NCBI GenBank assembly: GCA_028282485.1 | Contig: JANQHU010000374.1 | Coordinates: 1 to 14,186 of the forward strand | DNA length: 14,186 bases | Reading direction: 5' to 3' | From: Bacillota bacterium | GTDB lineage: Bacteria > Bacillota > UBA4882 > UBA8346 | In this document: positions 1 through 7,053 of the stretch, one piece after another | Layout: each line of letters opens with the position of its first letter | Numbering within the stretch: the first letter of the stretch is position 1 | Notes under the pieces: model-generated | The model's database searches: none | Seen by the model: only the letters and a program-made list of their open reading frames with translations | What the model was told of the DNA's origin: nothing | Program-made: the position numbers and the translations under genes

Positions 1-616
1 TTTCCGGTTCTTTAGCAGCATTTCGAATAATGGTTGTTCCTTCGGCATTAATAGCGGCGGCCATAATATTCTCGGTAGCCCCGACACTAGGAAAATCAAG
101 ATGAATTTCGCTACCGGAAAGTTTCTGAGCTTGAATTAAAACATAACCATGCTCTTCTTTTATTTCGGCCCCTAAAGCCTGAAAGCCTTTTAAATGTAAA
201 TCAATGGGACGCTGTCCGATGACGCAGCCCCCTGGTTGAGAAAGTTTCACTTGGCCCAGACGCGCCAGAAGGGGACCCATCACTTGTACCGAGGCCCTCA
301 TTTCCCGAACTAAATCATCTGGTGCCGTATATGATAAACCACTTCGCACATCAACTAACAAAGAAGATTCATCTTCCCAGAAGACTTCGGCACCCAAGCC
401 CTGCATAACCCCAATCATGGTTTCCACGTCGCGAATTCGTGGTACATTTCGAATCAAACAAGTATTATTAGCTAGCAAAGAAGCTGCCATTAATTTCAAA
501 ACTGCATTTTTAGCTCCGCTAATTCTCACATTACCGTGGAGCTCTTTCCCTCCGGTAATAATCATTCGGTCTCCGGTAAAACTTTTGCTTTGTTGTACAG
601 TATCTTTCTCAGCCAT
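1..616 (-). CDS. murA: UDP-N-acetylglucosamine 1-carboxyvinyltransferase MurA (partial, C-terminus outside window)
   Basis: MurA transfers enolpyruvate from PEP to UDP-GlcNAc, the first committed step of peptidoglycan synthesis in the cytoplasm. The 205 residues visible are about the N-terminal half of the family's usual ~420. I see SGAKNAVLK at residues 33-41 (the substrate-binding Lys-Asn pair at 36-37), REMRASVQVMGPLLARLG at 104-121, and PGGCVIGQRPID at 128-139. The catalytic-loop Cys131 is the residue fosfomycin alkylates, so the enzyme is predicted fosfomycin-sensitive. DFPSVGATENIMAAA follows at 174-188. The frame runs off the window edge. I chose ATG at 616 with GGGGG about 10 bases upstream; ATG at 565 (GGAG, 5 bases away) would give an N-terminus closer to other MurA proteins and cannot be excluded. 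It is the last visible gene of the cluster, 132 bp after murG. A weak promoter-like pair (TTGTCA at 681-686, GAATAT at 658-663, minus strand) lies in that gap. Confidence 0.95.
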   Translation of the reverse strand, partial: MAEKDTVQQSKSFTGDRMIITGGKELHGNVRISGAKNAVLKLMAASLLANNTCLIRNVPRIRDVETMIGVMQGLGAEVFWEDESSLLVDVRSGLSYTAPDDLVREMRASVQVMGPLLARLGQVKLSQPGGCVIGQRPIDLHLKGFQALGAEIKEEHGYVLIQAQKLSGSEIHLDFPSVGATENIMAAAINAEGTTIIRNAAKEPE

Positions 617-748
617 TTTGCTAATGCCCCCTAATCTTATTTCCGCATATATTCATGATATTCGTAGCTTATTTTTGATGTGACAATTGCCTTCCTGATC
701 TAAAACTTGTCCCACTTGCAGAGAAAAAATAAAATAAAACCTTGATTA

Positions 749-1858
749 TTAAATTTGTTTGAGGATTTCATCTACGATTTTGGTTGTAGCCTCAGGCTGC
801 CCCAGTCTCCGACTGGCCTCCTGCATTGCTTTCCTTTTGGAGGAATCATCCAGTAGACTCACTAATTCACGATATAAATTGTCCGTAGTTAACTCCTGCT
901 CCAAAATCACTTGAGCCGCCTGCTCTTTTTCTAAGACCCGAGCATTATGTTCCTGATGATTATTGGTTGCATGAGGATAAGGCACTAAGATAGCCGGTAT
1001 TCCAAAACAAGTAATCTCGGCCAACGAAATTGCTCCGGCCCTGGCAAATACCAAATCAGAAATAGCGTAAATTTCAGCAATATTGTAAAAATAAGGCTCA
1101 ATATGCAACCGTCGCAAAGCATTTGCCGTTAATCCCAAAGCGGCGATGCTCTTTTTGATCTTCTCAAAGTCTTTAGTTCCAGTCATTAAGAAAATATTTA
1201 ATCTAGGATAGCGCCGAATTAGTTGTGACAAAATTTTAATAAAAGTTTCATTCATTTTTTGGGCACTTTGACTACCCCCAAAGATCAAAAGATTTAAATC
1301 ATCTTTTTTTAAACCCAGTTTTGTGATAACAGCCTCTCTCTTAATTTGGGAAAATTCCTGCTGGCGAATGGGATTCCCCGTAATCTTTACTTTAGCGGAA
1401 TTAAAATACTGCTCTCCTTCCGGATAAGCTAAAAAAATTCTCTTCACCAAATTACCTAAAAGTCGATTAGTCAAACCGGGATACGCATTTTGTTCTTGAA
1501 TCCCAGTTGGTATTCCCATTAAAGCCGCCGCCGCCACTACCGGGCCGCAAACATAACCACCAGTCCCGATCACAAAATCAGGTTTAAATTCACGAATAAT
1601 TTTAAAAGTATCTTTAACTCCTTTTCCCGCTAGCCATAAAGACCGCAAGATGGCCGGGCTCAAGCGCCGGGGAATCCCACTTAATTCTAAAGTTAGCAAA
1701 GGAAAACCTTCTTTGGGAACTATGGACGTTTCTAACCCCTTTTTGCCCCCCACATATAAAACTGCGGCTTTAGGAGCCCTTCGTAAAAATTCTTTGCCGA
1801 TAGTTAGCGCCGGATAAATGTGCCCTCCGGTTCCTCCTCCAGTTAACAAAAGACGCAT
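749..1858 (-). CDS. murG: UDP-N-acetylglucosamine--N-acetylmuramyl-(pentapeptide) pyrophosphoryl-undecaprenol GlcNAc transferase MurG
   Basis: MurG is the GT28 enzyme that adds GlcNAc from UDP-GlcNAc to lipid I, making lipid II on the inner face of the membrane. The 369 residues match the family length. The N-terminal glycine-rich loop GGGTGGHIYPAL sits at 7-18. The C-terminal donor-binding half has FGGSQSAQ at 193-200, FARAGAISLAEI at 271-282 and PYPHATNNHQEHNA at 293-306. These are the standard MurG signatures, including the His near residue 13 and the acidic residue at 281 that contacts the nucleotide sugar. The ATG start has a GAGG element about 8 bases upstream. It lies 20 bp after ftsW, in the same transcription unit. 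The next gene is murA, not murC or murB as in many relatives. Confidence 0.97.
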   Translation of the reverse strand: MRLLLTGGGTGGHIYPALTIGKEFLRRAPKAAVLYVGGKKGLETSIVPKEGFPLLTLELSGIPRRLSPAILRSLWLAGKGVKDTFKIIREFKPDFVIGTGGYVCGPVVAAAALMGIPTGIQEQNAYPGLTNRLLGNLVKRIFLAYPEGEQYFNSAKVKITGNPIRQQEFSQIKREAVITKLGLKKDDLNLLIFGGSQSAQKMNETFIKILSQLIRRYPRLNIFLMTGTKDFEKIKKSIAALGLTANALRRLHIEPYFYNIAEIYAISDLVFARAGAISLAEITCFGIPAILVPYPHATNNHQEHNARVLEKEQAAQVILEQELTTDNLYRELVSLLDDSSKRKAMQEASRRLGQPEATTKIVDEILKQI

Positions 1859-1878
1859 ATTAATAACCTCAAACTTTT

Positions 1879-2991
1879 TTAAGTATTTTTAGAAATATTT
1901 AAGATAATTCCCATTAAAAAAGTACTTACCAATAAAGAAGATCCGCCAAAACTCAAGAAAGGTAGGGTTAACCCCGTCACCGGGATGGATGAAGTTACTA
2001 CCCCAATATTTAACAAAGCTTGAAAAGTAATAATGGAAGTGATTCCTGCTGCCAATAATTGACCATAAGTATCCTTCGCTTGCACCGCAATTTTATAACC
2101 CCGCCAGGCAATTATAATAAATAAAAAAATGACCGTTATAGTTCCTAAAAAACCTAATTCTTCGCCAATAATCGAAAAAATATAATCCGTATGTGCTTCC
2201 GGGAGATAATCAAATTTTTGCCTACCCATTCCTAAGCCCATCCCAAAAGGTCCTCCGGAACCAAGGGCATACAATGATTGGATAATCTGCCAACCATCAC
2301 CTTTAGGATCTTTCCAAGGGTCTAAAAAAGCCAGCAACCGTTTCAAACGGTAAGGCTCGAGTACCACTAAAGCAGTAGCTCCACTAACCCCCATCATAAA
2401 TAGCGCTCCTAAATGGGATAAACGGGTTCCCGCGGCAAAAAGAATAAACATAAAGGTAGCAAAAATAACAATCGTGGTGCCTAAATCCGGTTCTAGAAGA
2501 ATTAGTAAACAATTAAGGCCTACAAAGACTAGTGGTAAGAAAACCCCGGGAAAAAGCTTTTGCACTCCTTTATTGATTTCTGATAAATAATAAGCAATCG
2601 CTAAAATGATAGATATTTTGGCAACTTCCGAAGGTTGTAAAGAAATAATTCCCAACTCAATCCAGCGCTTCGCTCCCTTAATTGAATTTCCTAAAAATAA
2701 AACTAAAACTAACAAGACCAGGGTGGCTACAGCCGTAAAAACTGTAATTCGCTTTAGGTTATGATACGGAAATTTCATCATAAAAAAGAGAATCCCTACC
2801 CCAACCAGCATATAAATCAACTGCCTGAGGCCAATATAAAAAGCATTTTGACCCTGAGTCATTTTTAGAGATTCCGGGGCTCCGGCACTAGTCACCGCAA
2901 TTACCCCAATAACTAAAAGCAATAATACTGCCAACAATAAGATTAAATCCGGCGGAGTACGTCTCAAAGCTGCTTTAAACCTCCCTATCAA
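1879..2991 (-). CDS. ftsW: SEDS-family peptidoglycan glycosyltransferase FtsW (SpoVE-like)
   Basis: This is a multi-pass membrane protein of the SEDS family, which polymerises lipid II into glycan strands together with a cognate class B PBP. The 370 residues contain about ten hydrophobic segments, the first near 16-34. SEDS signatures are NSIKGAKRWIELG at 102-114, LQPSEVAKI at 118-126, LLEPDLGTTIV at 165-175, QKFDYLPEAHTDYIFS at 258-273 and FLSFGGSSL at 345-353. Asp269 in the EAHTDYIF motif corresponds to the catalytic Asp described for RodA/FtsW. Position inside the dcw cluster favours FtsW/SpoVE over RodA, although vegetative and sporulation paralogues cannot be told apart from sequence. 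The start is TTG at 2991, supported by GAGGG 4 bases upstream; no ATG nearby fits. It follows mraY by 35 bp, where murD would normally stand. Confidence 0.93.
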   Translation of the reverse strand: MIGRFKAALRRTPPDLILLLAVLLLLVIGVIAVTSAGAPESLKMTQGQNAFYIGLRQLIYMLVGVGILFFMMKFPYHNLKRITVFTAVATLVLLVLVLFLGNSIKGAKRWIELGIISLQPSEVAKISIILAIAYYLSEINKGVQKLFPGVFLPLVFVGLNCLLILLEPDLGTTIVIFATFMFILFAAGTRLSHLGALFMMGVSGATALVVLEPYRLKRLLAFLDPWKDPKGDGWQIIQSLYALGSGGPFGMGLGMGRQKFDYLPEAHTDYIFSIIGEELGFLGTITVIFLFIIIAWRGYKIAVQAKDTYGQLLAAGITSIITFQALLNIGVVTSSIPVTGLTLPFLSFGGSSLLVSTFLMGIILNISKNT

Positions 2992-3026
2992 ACTTCCCTC
3001 TTTAATCTAATTATATGAAAGAGATT

Positions 3027-4013
3027 CTATTTTAAGACATATCCCAAGATGCCAAGAATCCCCAGCAACAAACCAACAATCCAAAAACGTAACATGATTT
3101 TGGGCTCCACCATCCCCCCTAACTCAAAATGATGATGTAAAGGACTCATCCGAAAGATTCTCTTCCCCATCATTTTAAAAGAGGTTACTTGAATAATTAC
3201 CGAAAGGGTTTCGGCCACAAAGATCCCGCCGATAATCGGTAAAAACAAACCTAAATGAGTAAATAAAGCGATTCCGGCTAAAGCGGCCCCTAAGGCTAAA
3301 GAGCCTGTATCCCCCATAAAGACTGAGGCGGGAGGCCCGTTAAACCAAATAAAGCCCAAACAAGCACCGGCGACAATGACGGCAAAAAAAGCGACATCCG
3401 TATAACCTTGAAAAAAAGCTAAAGCTCCCAAAACCAATGCGGCTACCGCCGTAGTTCCAGAAGCCAATCCATCTAAACCATCAGTTAAATTAACGGCATT
3501 AGAAAAGCCGACGATCCAAAAAACGGCAAAAACAAAAAATAAAGAAATTCCTAAATATTCATTACCGGAAAATTGTAATTGTGAGTTTGTAAAAGGGATT
3601 AATTGGGACATATTCATATTATTCATCCCAAAAAAGACTACCGCTAACCCCGCCACAATCACTTGGCCTAACAGCTTTTGCCGGGCCTTCAGTCCCATGG
3701 ATCTTTTTTTGATAATAATAATAAAATCATCAATAAAACCAACCAAGCCCGTTCCAATGGTGATAAATAAAAGCCATAAATTAGTAGCAGTCAGCTGTCC
3801 GCTCACCAGTAAGCCGAAAATAATTGCCAAAAGAATAATCACTCCCCCCATTGTTGGGGTTCCGGACTTTTTCAAATGAGTCTGGGGGCCTTCGGCACGA
3901 ATACTTTGTCCAAACTTTAATTGGTGTAAAAGTTTTATTGCAAAAGGGCCAATGCTGATAGCAAACAGAAAAGTGAATACTAAAACTATTAATAAACGTG
4001 CAAATTCCGGCAC
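3027..4013 (-). CDS. mraY: Phospho-N-acetylmuramoyl-pentapeptide-transferase MraY
   Basis: MraY is an integral membrane enzyme that transfers phospho-MurNAc-pentapeptide from UDP to undecaprenyl phosphate, forming lipid I. Its 328 residues contain about ten membrane segments. The family residues are present: GFIDDF at 92-97 with the Asp pair 95-96, NAVNLTDGLDGLA at 172-184, FMGDTGSLALG at 232-242 (Mg-binding Asp235), and the histidine motif MSPLHHHFELGG at 289-300. The N-terminal HLKKSGTPTMGG at 46-57 is also typical. The start is GTG at 4013, directly after the murF stop codon with no intervening base. Its Shine-Dalgarno, AGGGGTGG, lies inside the end of murF, so the two genes are probably translationally coupled. 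Confidence 0.96.
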   Translation of the reverse strand: MPEFARLLIVLVFTFLFAISIGPFAIKLLHQLKFGQSIRAEGPQTHLKKSGTPTMGGVIILLAIIFGLLVSGQLTATNLWLLFITIGTGLVGFIDDFIIIIKKRSMGLKARQKLLGQVIVAGLAVVFFGMNNMNMSQLIPFTNSQLQFSGNEYLGISLFFVFAVFWIVGFSNAVNLTDGLDGLASGTTAVAALVLGALAFFQGYTDVAFFAVIVAGACLGFIWFNGPPASVFMGDTGSLALGAALAGIALFTHLGLFLPIIGGIFVAETLSVIIQVTSFKMMGKRIFRMSPLHHHFELGGMVEPKIMLRFWIVGLLLGILGILGYVLK

Positions 4014-5411
4014 TTAATTTTCCACCCCTTTATCAAACAATGACTCCACTACTTCTTCCATCTTCATCCCCCGGGAACCTTTAACTAAAAGCACATCTCC
4101 CGCTTTTAAAATTAATTTTAAGTTCCTCATTAAATCTGTCTTCTCATTAAATAAATAACCCTGGTTTTTTTCGGAAGTCATATTAAAACCTTTGACTAAG
4201 TCTGCTCCGAATCTGCCGTAAACGAACAGCAGATCAATCTCTTTCGCGGCGATATACCTGCCACACTCGTAATGCAATCGCTCACTATCGGCTCCTAACT
4301 CTAGCATATCTGCTAAAACAGCTATTTTCCGCCCTTGATGACCCATATCTGTCAAAACATTAATAGCTGCTTTTAAAGAAGCAGGACTAGCATTATAGGT
4401 ATCATCAATAATAGTGTAATCGGCAAGTCGGTGAATGGTTAATCTTTTCCCCGTTAATTCCACATTAGCTAAACCCCGCTGAATATTTTCATTACTAATT
4501 CCTAAAAACTTAGCCGTAGCAATGGCCGCTAAAGCATTATAAATATTATGTTTCCCGGGAAGGGGCAAAAAAATCTCCATTTCCAAATCATCAACACCTT
4601 TGACAATAAAAACTGAATCTTGCTGCAGCATGTTAATGGCTACTGCTTGATAATCCAGTGCTGCGGATTCGATGCCATAAAAACTGGCTTGGCAAGAGCT
4701 ATTCTCTGCCATTTTCCGTACCAAAGGATCATCTCCATTTAATACGGCCATTCCCTTTTGTGGTAAACTTTCAATTAACTCCCGCTTCGCCTTGGCAATA
4801 TTTTCAATACTACCCAATAACTCCAAATGAGTCAGCCCCACATTCGTGATAACTCCAATATCCGGCCGGGCCATCTCGGCCAGAGCCTTAATCTGACCGT
4901 TCCCGCGCATTCCCATTTCTAAGATGGCTACTTCCGTCTCCGGGCTAAGTTGAAAGAGAGTTAAAGGAAGACCTATTTCATTATTATAATTCCCGTATGT
5001 TTTCAAGATTTTTTTCTCGGTAGCCAGTATAGCCCCTAGCAGATCTTTAGTGGTTGTTTTGCCGTTACTTCCAGTGATCCCCACTACCGGAATCGGAAAG
5101 CGCAACCGCTGAGCTAAAGCAATTTCCCCTAAGGCCCTTAAGGTATCCGGCACTTTAATGAGCACTACTTTTGACGAAACATCGGGAATCTGATCCTTAC
5201 TAATTAAAAGAGCTCCGGCTCCGGCGGTGACGGCTCCTTCTAAAAAATCATGCCCGTCAAAATGCTCTCCTTTGAGGGGAATAAACAATTGGCCTGGTAC
5301 TATCTGCCGGGTATCGGTAGATACTCCATTAAGGCACTGGTTGGGATTACCTTGGAGCAATTCTCCTTCGGTTAATACTTCGACAAGCTCCCTGCCTGTA
5401 AATTGAAGCAT
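4014..5411 (-). CDS. murF: UDP-N-acetylmuramoyl-tripeptide--D-alanyl-D-alanine ligase MurF
   Basis: MurF is the cytoplasmic ATP-dependent ligase that adds D-Ala-D-Ala to the UDP-MurNAc-tripeptide, completing the pentapeptide. The 465 residues show the three Mur-ligase domains in order. The N-terminal substrate domain (to about 108) has STDTRQIVPGQLFIPLKGE. The central ATPase domain has the P-loop GITGSNGKTTT at 111-121, NYNNEIGLPLTL at 141-152 (a MurF hallmark) and EMGMRGNGQI at 165-174. The C-terminal domain has GKRLTI at 321-326, IDDTYNASPAS at 335-345 and LLVKGSRGMKMEEVV at 441-455. The ATG start follows AGGAGG by 6 bases. It lies 28 bp downstream of murE and abuts mraY. Confidence 0.97.
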   Translation of the reverse strand: MLQFTGRELVEVLTEGELLQGNPNQCLNGVSTDTRQIVPGQLFIPLKGEHFDGHDFLEGAVTAGAGALLISKDQIPDVSSKVVLIKVPDTLRALGEIALAQRLRFPIPVVGITGSNGKTTTKDLLGAILATEKKILKTYGNYNNEIGLPLTLFQLSPETEVAILEMGMRGNGQIKALAEMARPDIGVITNVGLTHLELLGSIENIAKAKRELIESLPQKGMAVLNGDDPLVRKMAENSSCQASFYGIESAALDYQAVAINMLQQDSVFIVKGVDDLEMEIFLPLPGKHNIYNALAAIATAKFLGISNENIQRGLANVELTGKRLTIHRLADYTIIDDTYNASPASLKAAINVLTDMGHQGRKIAVLADMLELGADSERLHYECGRYIAAKEIDLLFVYGRFGADLVKGFNMTSEKNQGYLFNEKTDLMRNLKLILKAGDVLLVKGSRGMKMEEVVESLFDKGVEN

Positions 5412-5439
5412 TCTAATCCTCCTGCTGTTAATTTACTAT

Positions 5440-6906
5440 CTATAAATATTCTCTTAAAGCTTCCCGAGCTACATCCAAATCATCAAAATGGAGTTTTTGG
5501 GCACCAATTATCTGATAATCTTCATGGCCTTTTCCGGCAATCAGGACTAAATCGCCTGGCTCCGCAGCAGCAATAATTTTAAAAATAGCCTGGCGCCGGT
5601 CAACTTCCATTAAATACTTGCCTGCGGCATCTGCTGCCAAAAAACCCGCCAAAATCTCCTGCATAATCTGCCCCGGTGCTTCTGAGCGGGGGTTATCGGA
5701 AGTAATTACGCTAAAATCCGCATATTTCGCCGCTAAACTTCCCATTATCCCTCTTTTAGTACGATCCCGATCCCCACCACAACCAAATAATAACAACAAT
5801 CTTTTTTTGGTTAATTCCCGCCCGGTTTTTAAGATATTTTCTAAGCCGTCGGGAGTATGGGCGTAATCCACCACCACGCCAAAAGAAGAACTTTCCGGGA
5901 CTAACTGAAATCGCCCGGGGACTCCGGCAACATTTTCTAAGCCCTTTTTGATAGTTGCCAAACTAATCCCTAAACTCAAACCAGCGGCGATAATTCCCAA
6001 ACTGTTATAAACATTAAAAAAGCCAGTCATGGCAAGCTTTAAGAAAATATTCCCTTGGGGGGTTTGCGCTTTGTAAGTGACGCCCGCCGGAGTAGATTCA
6101 ATCTTTTGGGCCGTAATCTCGGCGGATTTATTAATACCATAACTCCAGACTTGGGCTTTTGTTTGATTAATAATACTTTCTGCCTGAGGATCATCAATAT
6201 TAATAGCCGCCCGCGCTGTTTCAGAAAGATTAAGAAAAAATTGGGTTTTGACCCGCAGGTATTCGGCAAAAGTTTTGTGATAATCCAAATGATCTTGAGT
6301 GATATTAGTAAATATTCCTCCAATAAAATCCAGACCGGCAATTCGCTCTTGATGAATCGAGTGAGAGGAGACTTCCATCACCACATATTCCACTCCCGTG
6401 TCCACCATCTGCCGGAAAATTTGTTGTAACTCGAGTACTCCAGGAGTAGTATTATTAGTTGCTAACTTTTGGTTATTAACCAAATTAGCGATAGTCCCCA
6501 CTAAACCCACCTGATAGCCAGCTGCTTCTAAAACACTCTTCATCAAGTAAGTGGAAGTGGTCTTCCCATTAGTTCCGATAATTCCAATTAATTTCAGGTG
6601 TCGATCCGGATAATTATAAAAGGCTCCGGCGACTTTTTTAATGACCATACTAGTTATTTGTGGTACTTGGATTATCGTTAAACCATAATCTTCAGTGGGT
6701 AGATCTTCCACCAATGCAGTACTTGCTCCCTTGGCAGCCGCCTCTTTGAGGAACCGATGCCCGTCAAAATTACTCCCTTTTATACATAAAAAAAGATTGC
6801 CGGGTGCTACCAGACGTGAATCCTGAACAATTCCAGTAATCTCCTGATTAGGCTCACCAAGCAAATTTATATAATTCAAGTTCAAAATAATCTCTTTCAA
6901 TTGCAA
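5440..6906 (-). CDS. murE: UDP-N-acetylmuramoyl-L-alanyl-D-glutamate--2,6-diaminopimelate ligase MurE
   Basis: MurE adds the third residue of the stem peptide in the cytoplasm. Domains run in the usual order: an N-terminal UDP-binding part with VQDSRLVAPGNLFLCIKG at 27-44; a central ATPase with P-loop GIIGTNGKTT at 108-117, TTPGVLELQ at 153-161, EVSSHSIHQERIAGLDF at 178-194 and Lys220, in the position usually carbamylated; and a C-terminal domain with VDYAHTPDGLEN at 346-357, GCGGDRDRTKRGIMG at 375-389 and IAGKGHEDYQ at 456-465. DNPRSE at 404-409 is the signature of enzymes adding meso-diaminopimelate rather than lysine, so an A1gamma-type peptidoglycan is inferred. The start is TTG at 6906 with AAGGAAGGTG about 8 bases upstream; an identical 11-base leader precedes ftsL. 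It is separated from the upstream PBP gene by 147 bp. Confidence 0.96.
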   Translation of the reverse strand: MQLKEIILNLNYINLLGEPNQEITGIVQDSRLVAPGNLFLCIKGSNFDGHRFLKEAAAKGASTALVEDLPTEDYGLTIIQVPQITSMVIKKVAGAFYNYPDRHLKLIGIIGTNGKTTSTYLMKSVLEAAGYQVGLVGTIANLVNNQKLATNNTTPGVLELQQIFRQMVDTGVEYVVMEVSSHSIHQERIAGLDFIGGIFTNITQDHLDYHKTFAEYLRVKTQFFLNLSETARAAINIDDPQAESIINQTKAQVWSYGINKSAEITAQKIESTPAGVTYKAQTPQGNIFLKLAMTGFFNVYNSLGIIAAGLSLGISLATIKKGLENVAGVPGRFQLVPESSSFGVVVDYAHTPDGLENILKTGRELTKKRLLLLFGCGGDRDRTKRGIMGSLAAKYADFSVITSDNPRSEAPGQIMQEILAGFLAADAAGKYLMEVDRRQAIFKIIAAAEPGDLVLIAGKGHEDYQIIGAQKLHFDDLDVAREALREYL

Positions 6907-7053
6907 ATCCCAGACACCTTCCTTTACCTAAGGATTATTTTCAGCTGCAATTATGCGAAGCTTTTCTGTTATTAATATAGATTCGCTCTTTTAATTTACT
7001 TTCCTTCCAATATTAAAGCCCATTTTCCATTAAAATGTTAAATTTTTGTAAAA

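Noticed and set aside
417..683. Plus-strand open frame over the murA 5' end
   Set aside because: It is antisense to clear MurA coding sequence and has no recognisable domain.
6039..6429. Open frames on both strands inside murE (about 100-124 codons)
   Set aside because: They overlap a complete MurE with all motifs, have no family features or fitting ribosome binding sites, and are shadow frames.
6943..6962. Hairpin AGCT-GCA/TGC-AGCT after the PBP gene as a terminator
   Set aside because: It has a two-base bulge and no T-tract on the minus strand, and lies close to murE.
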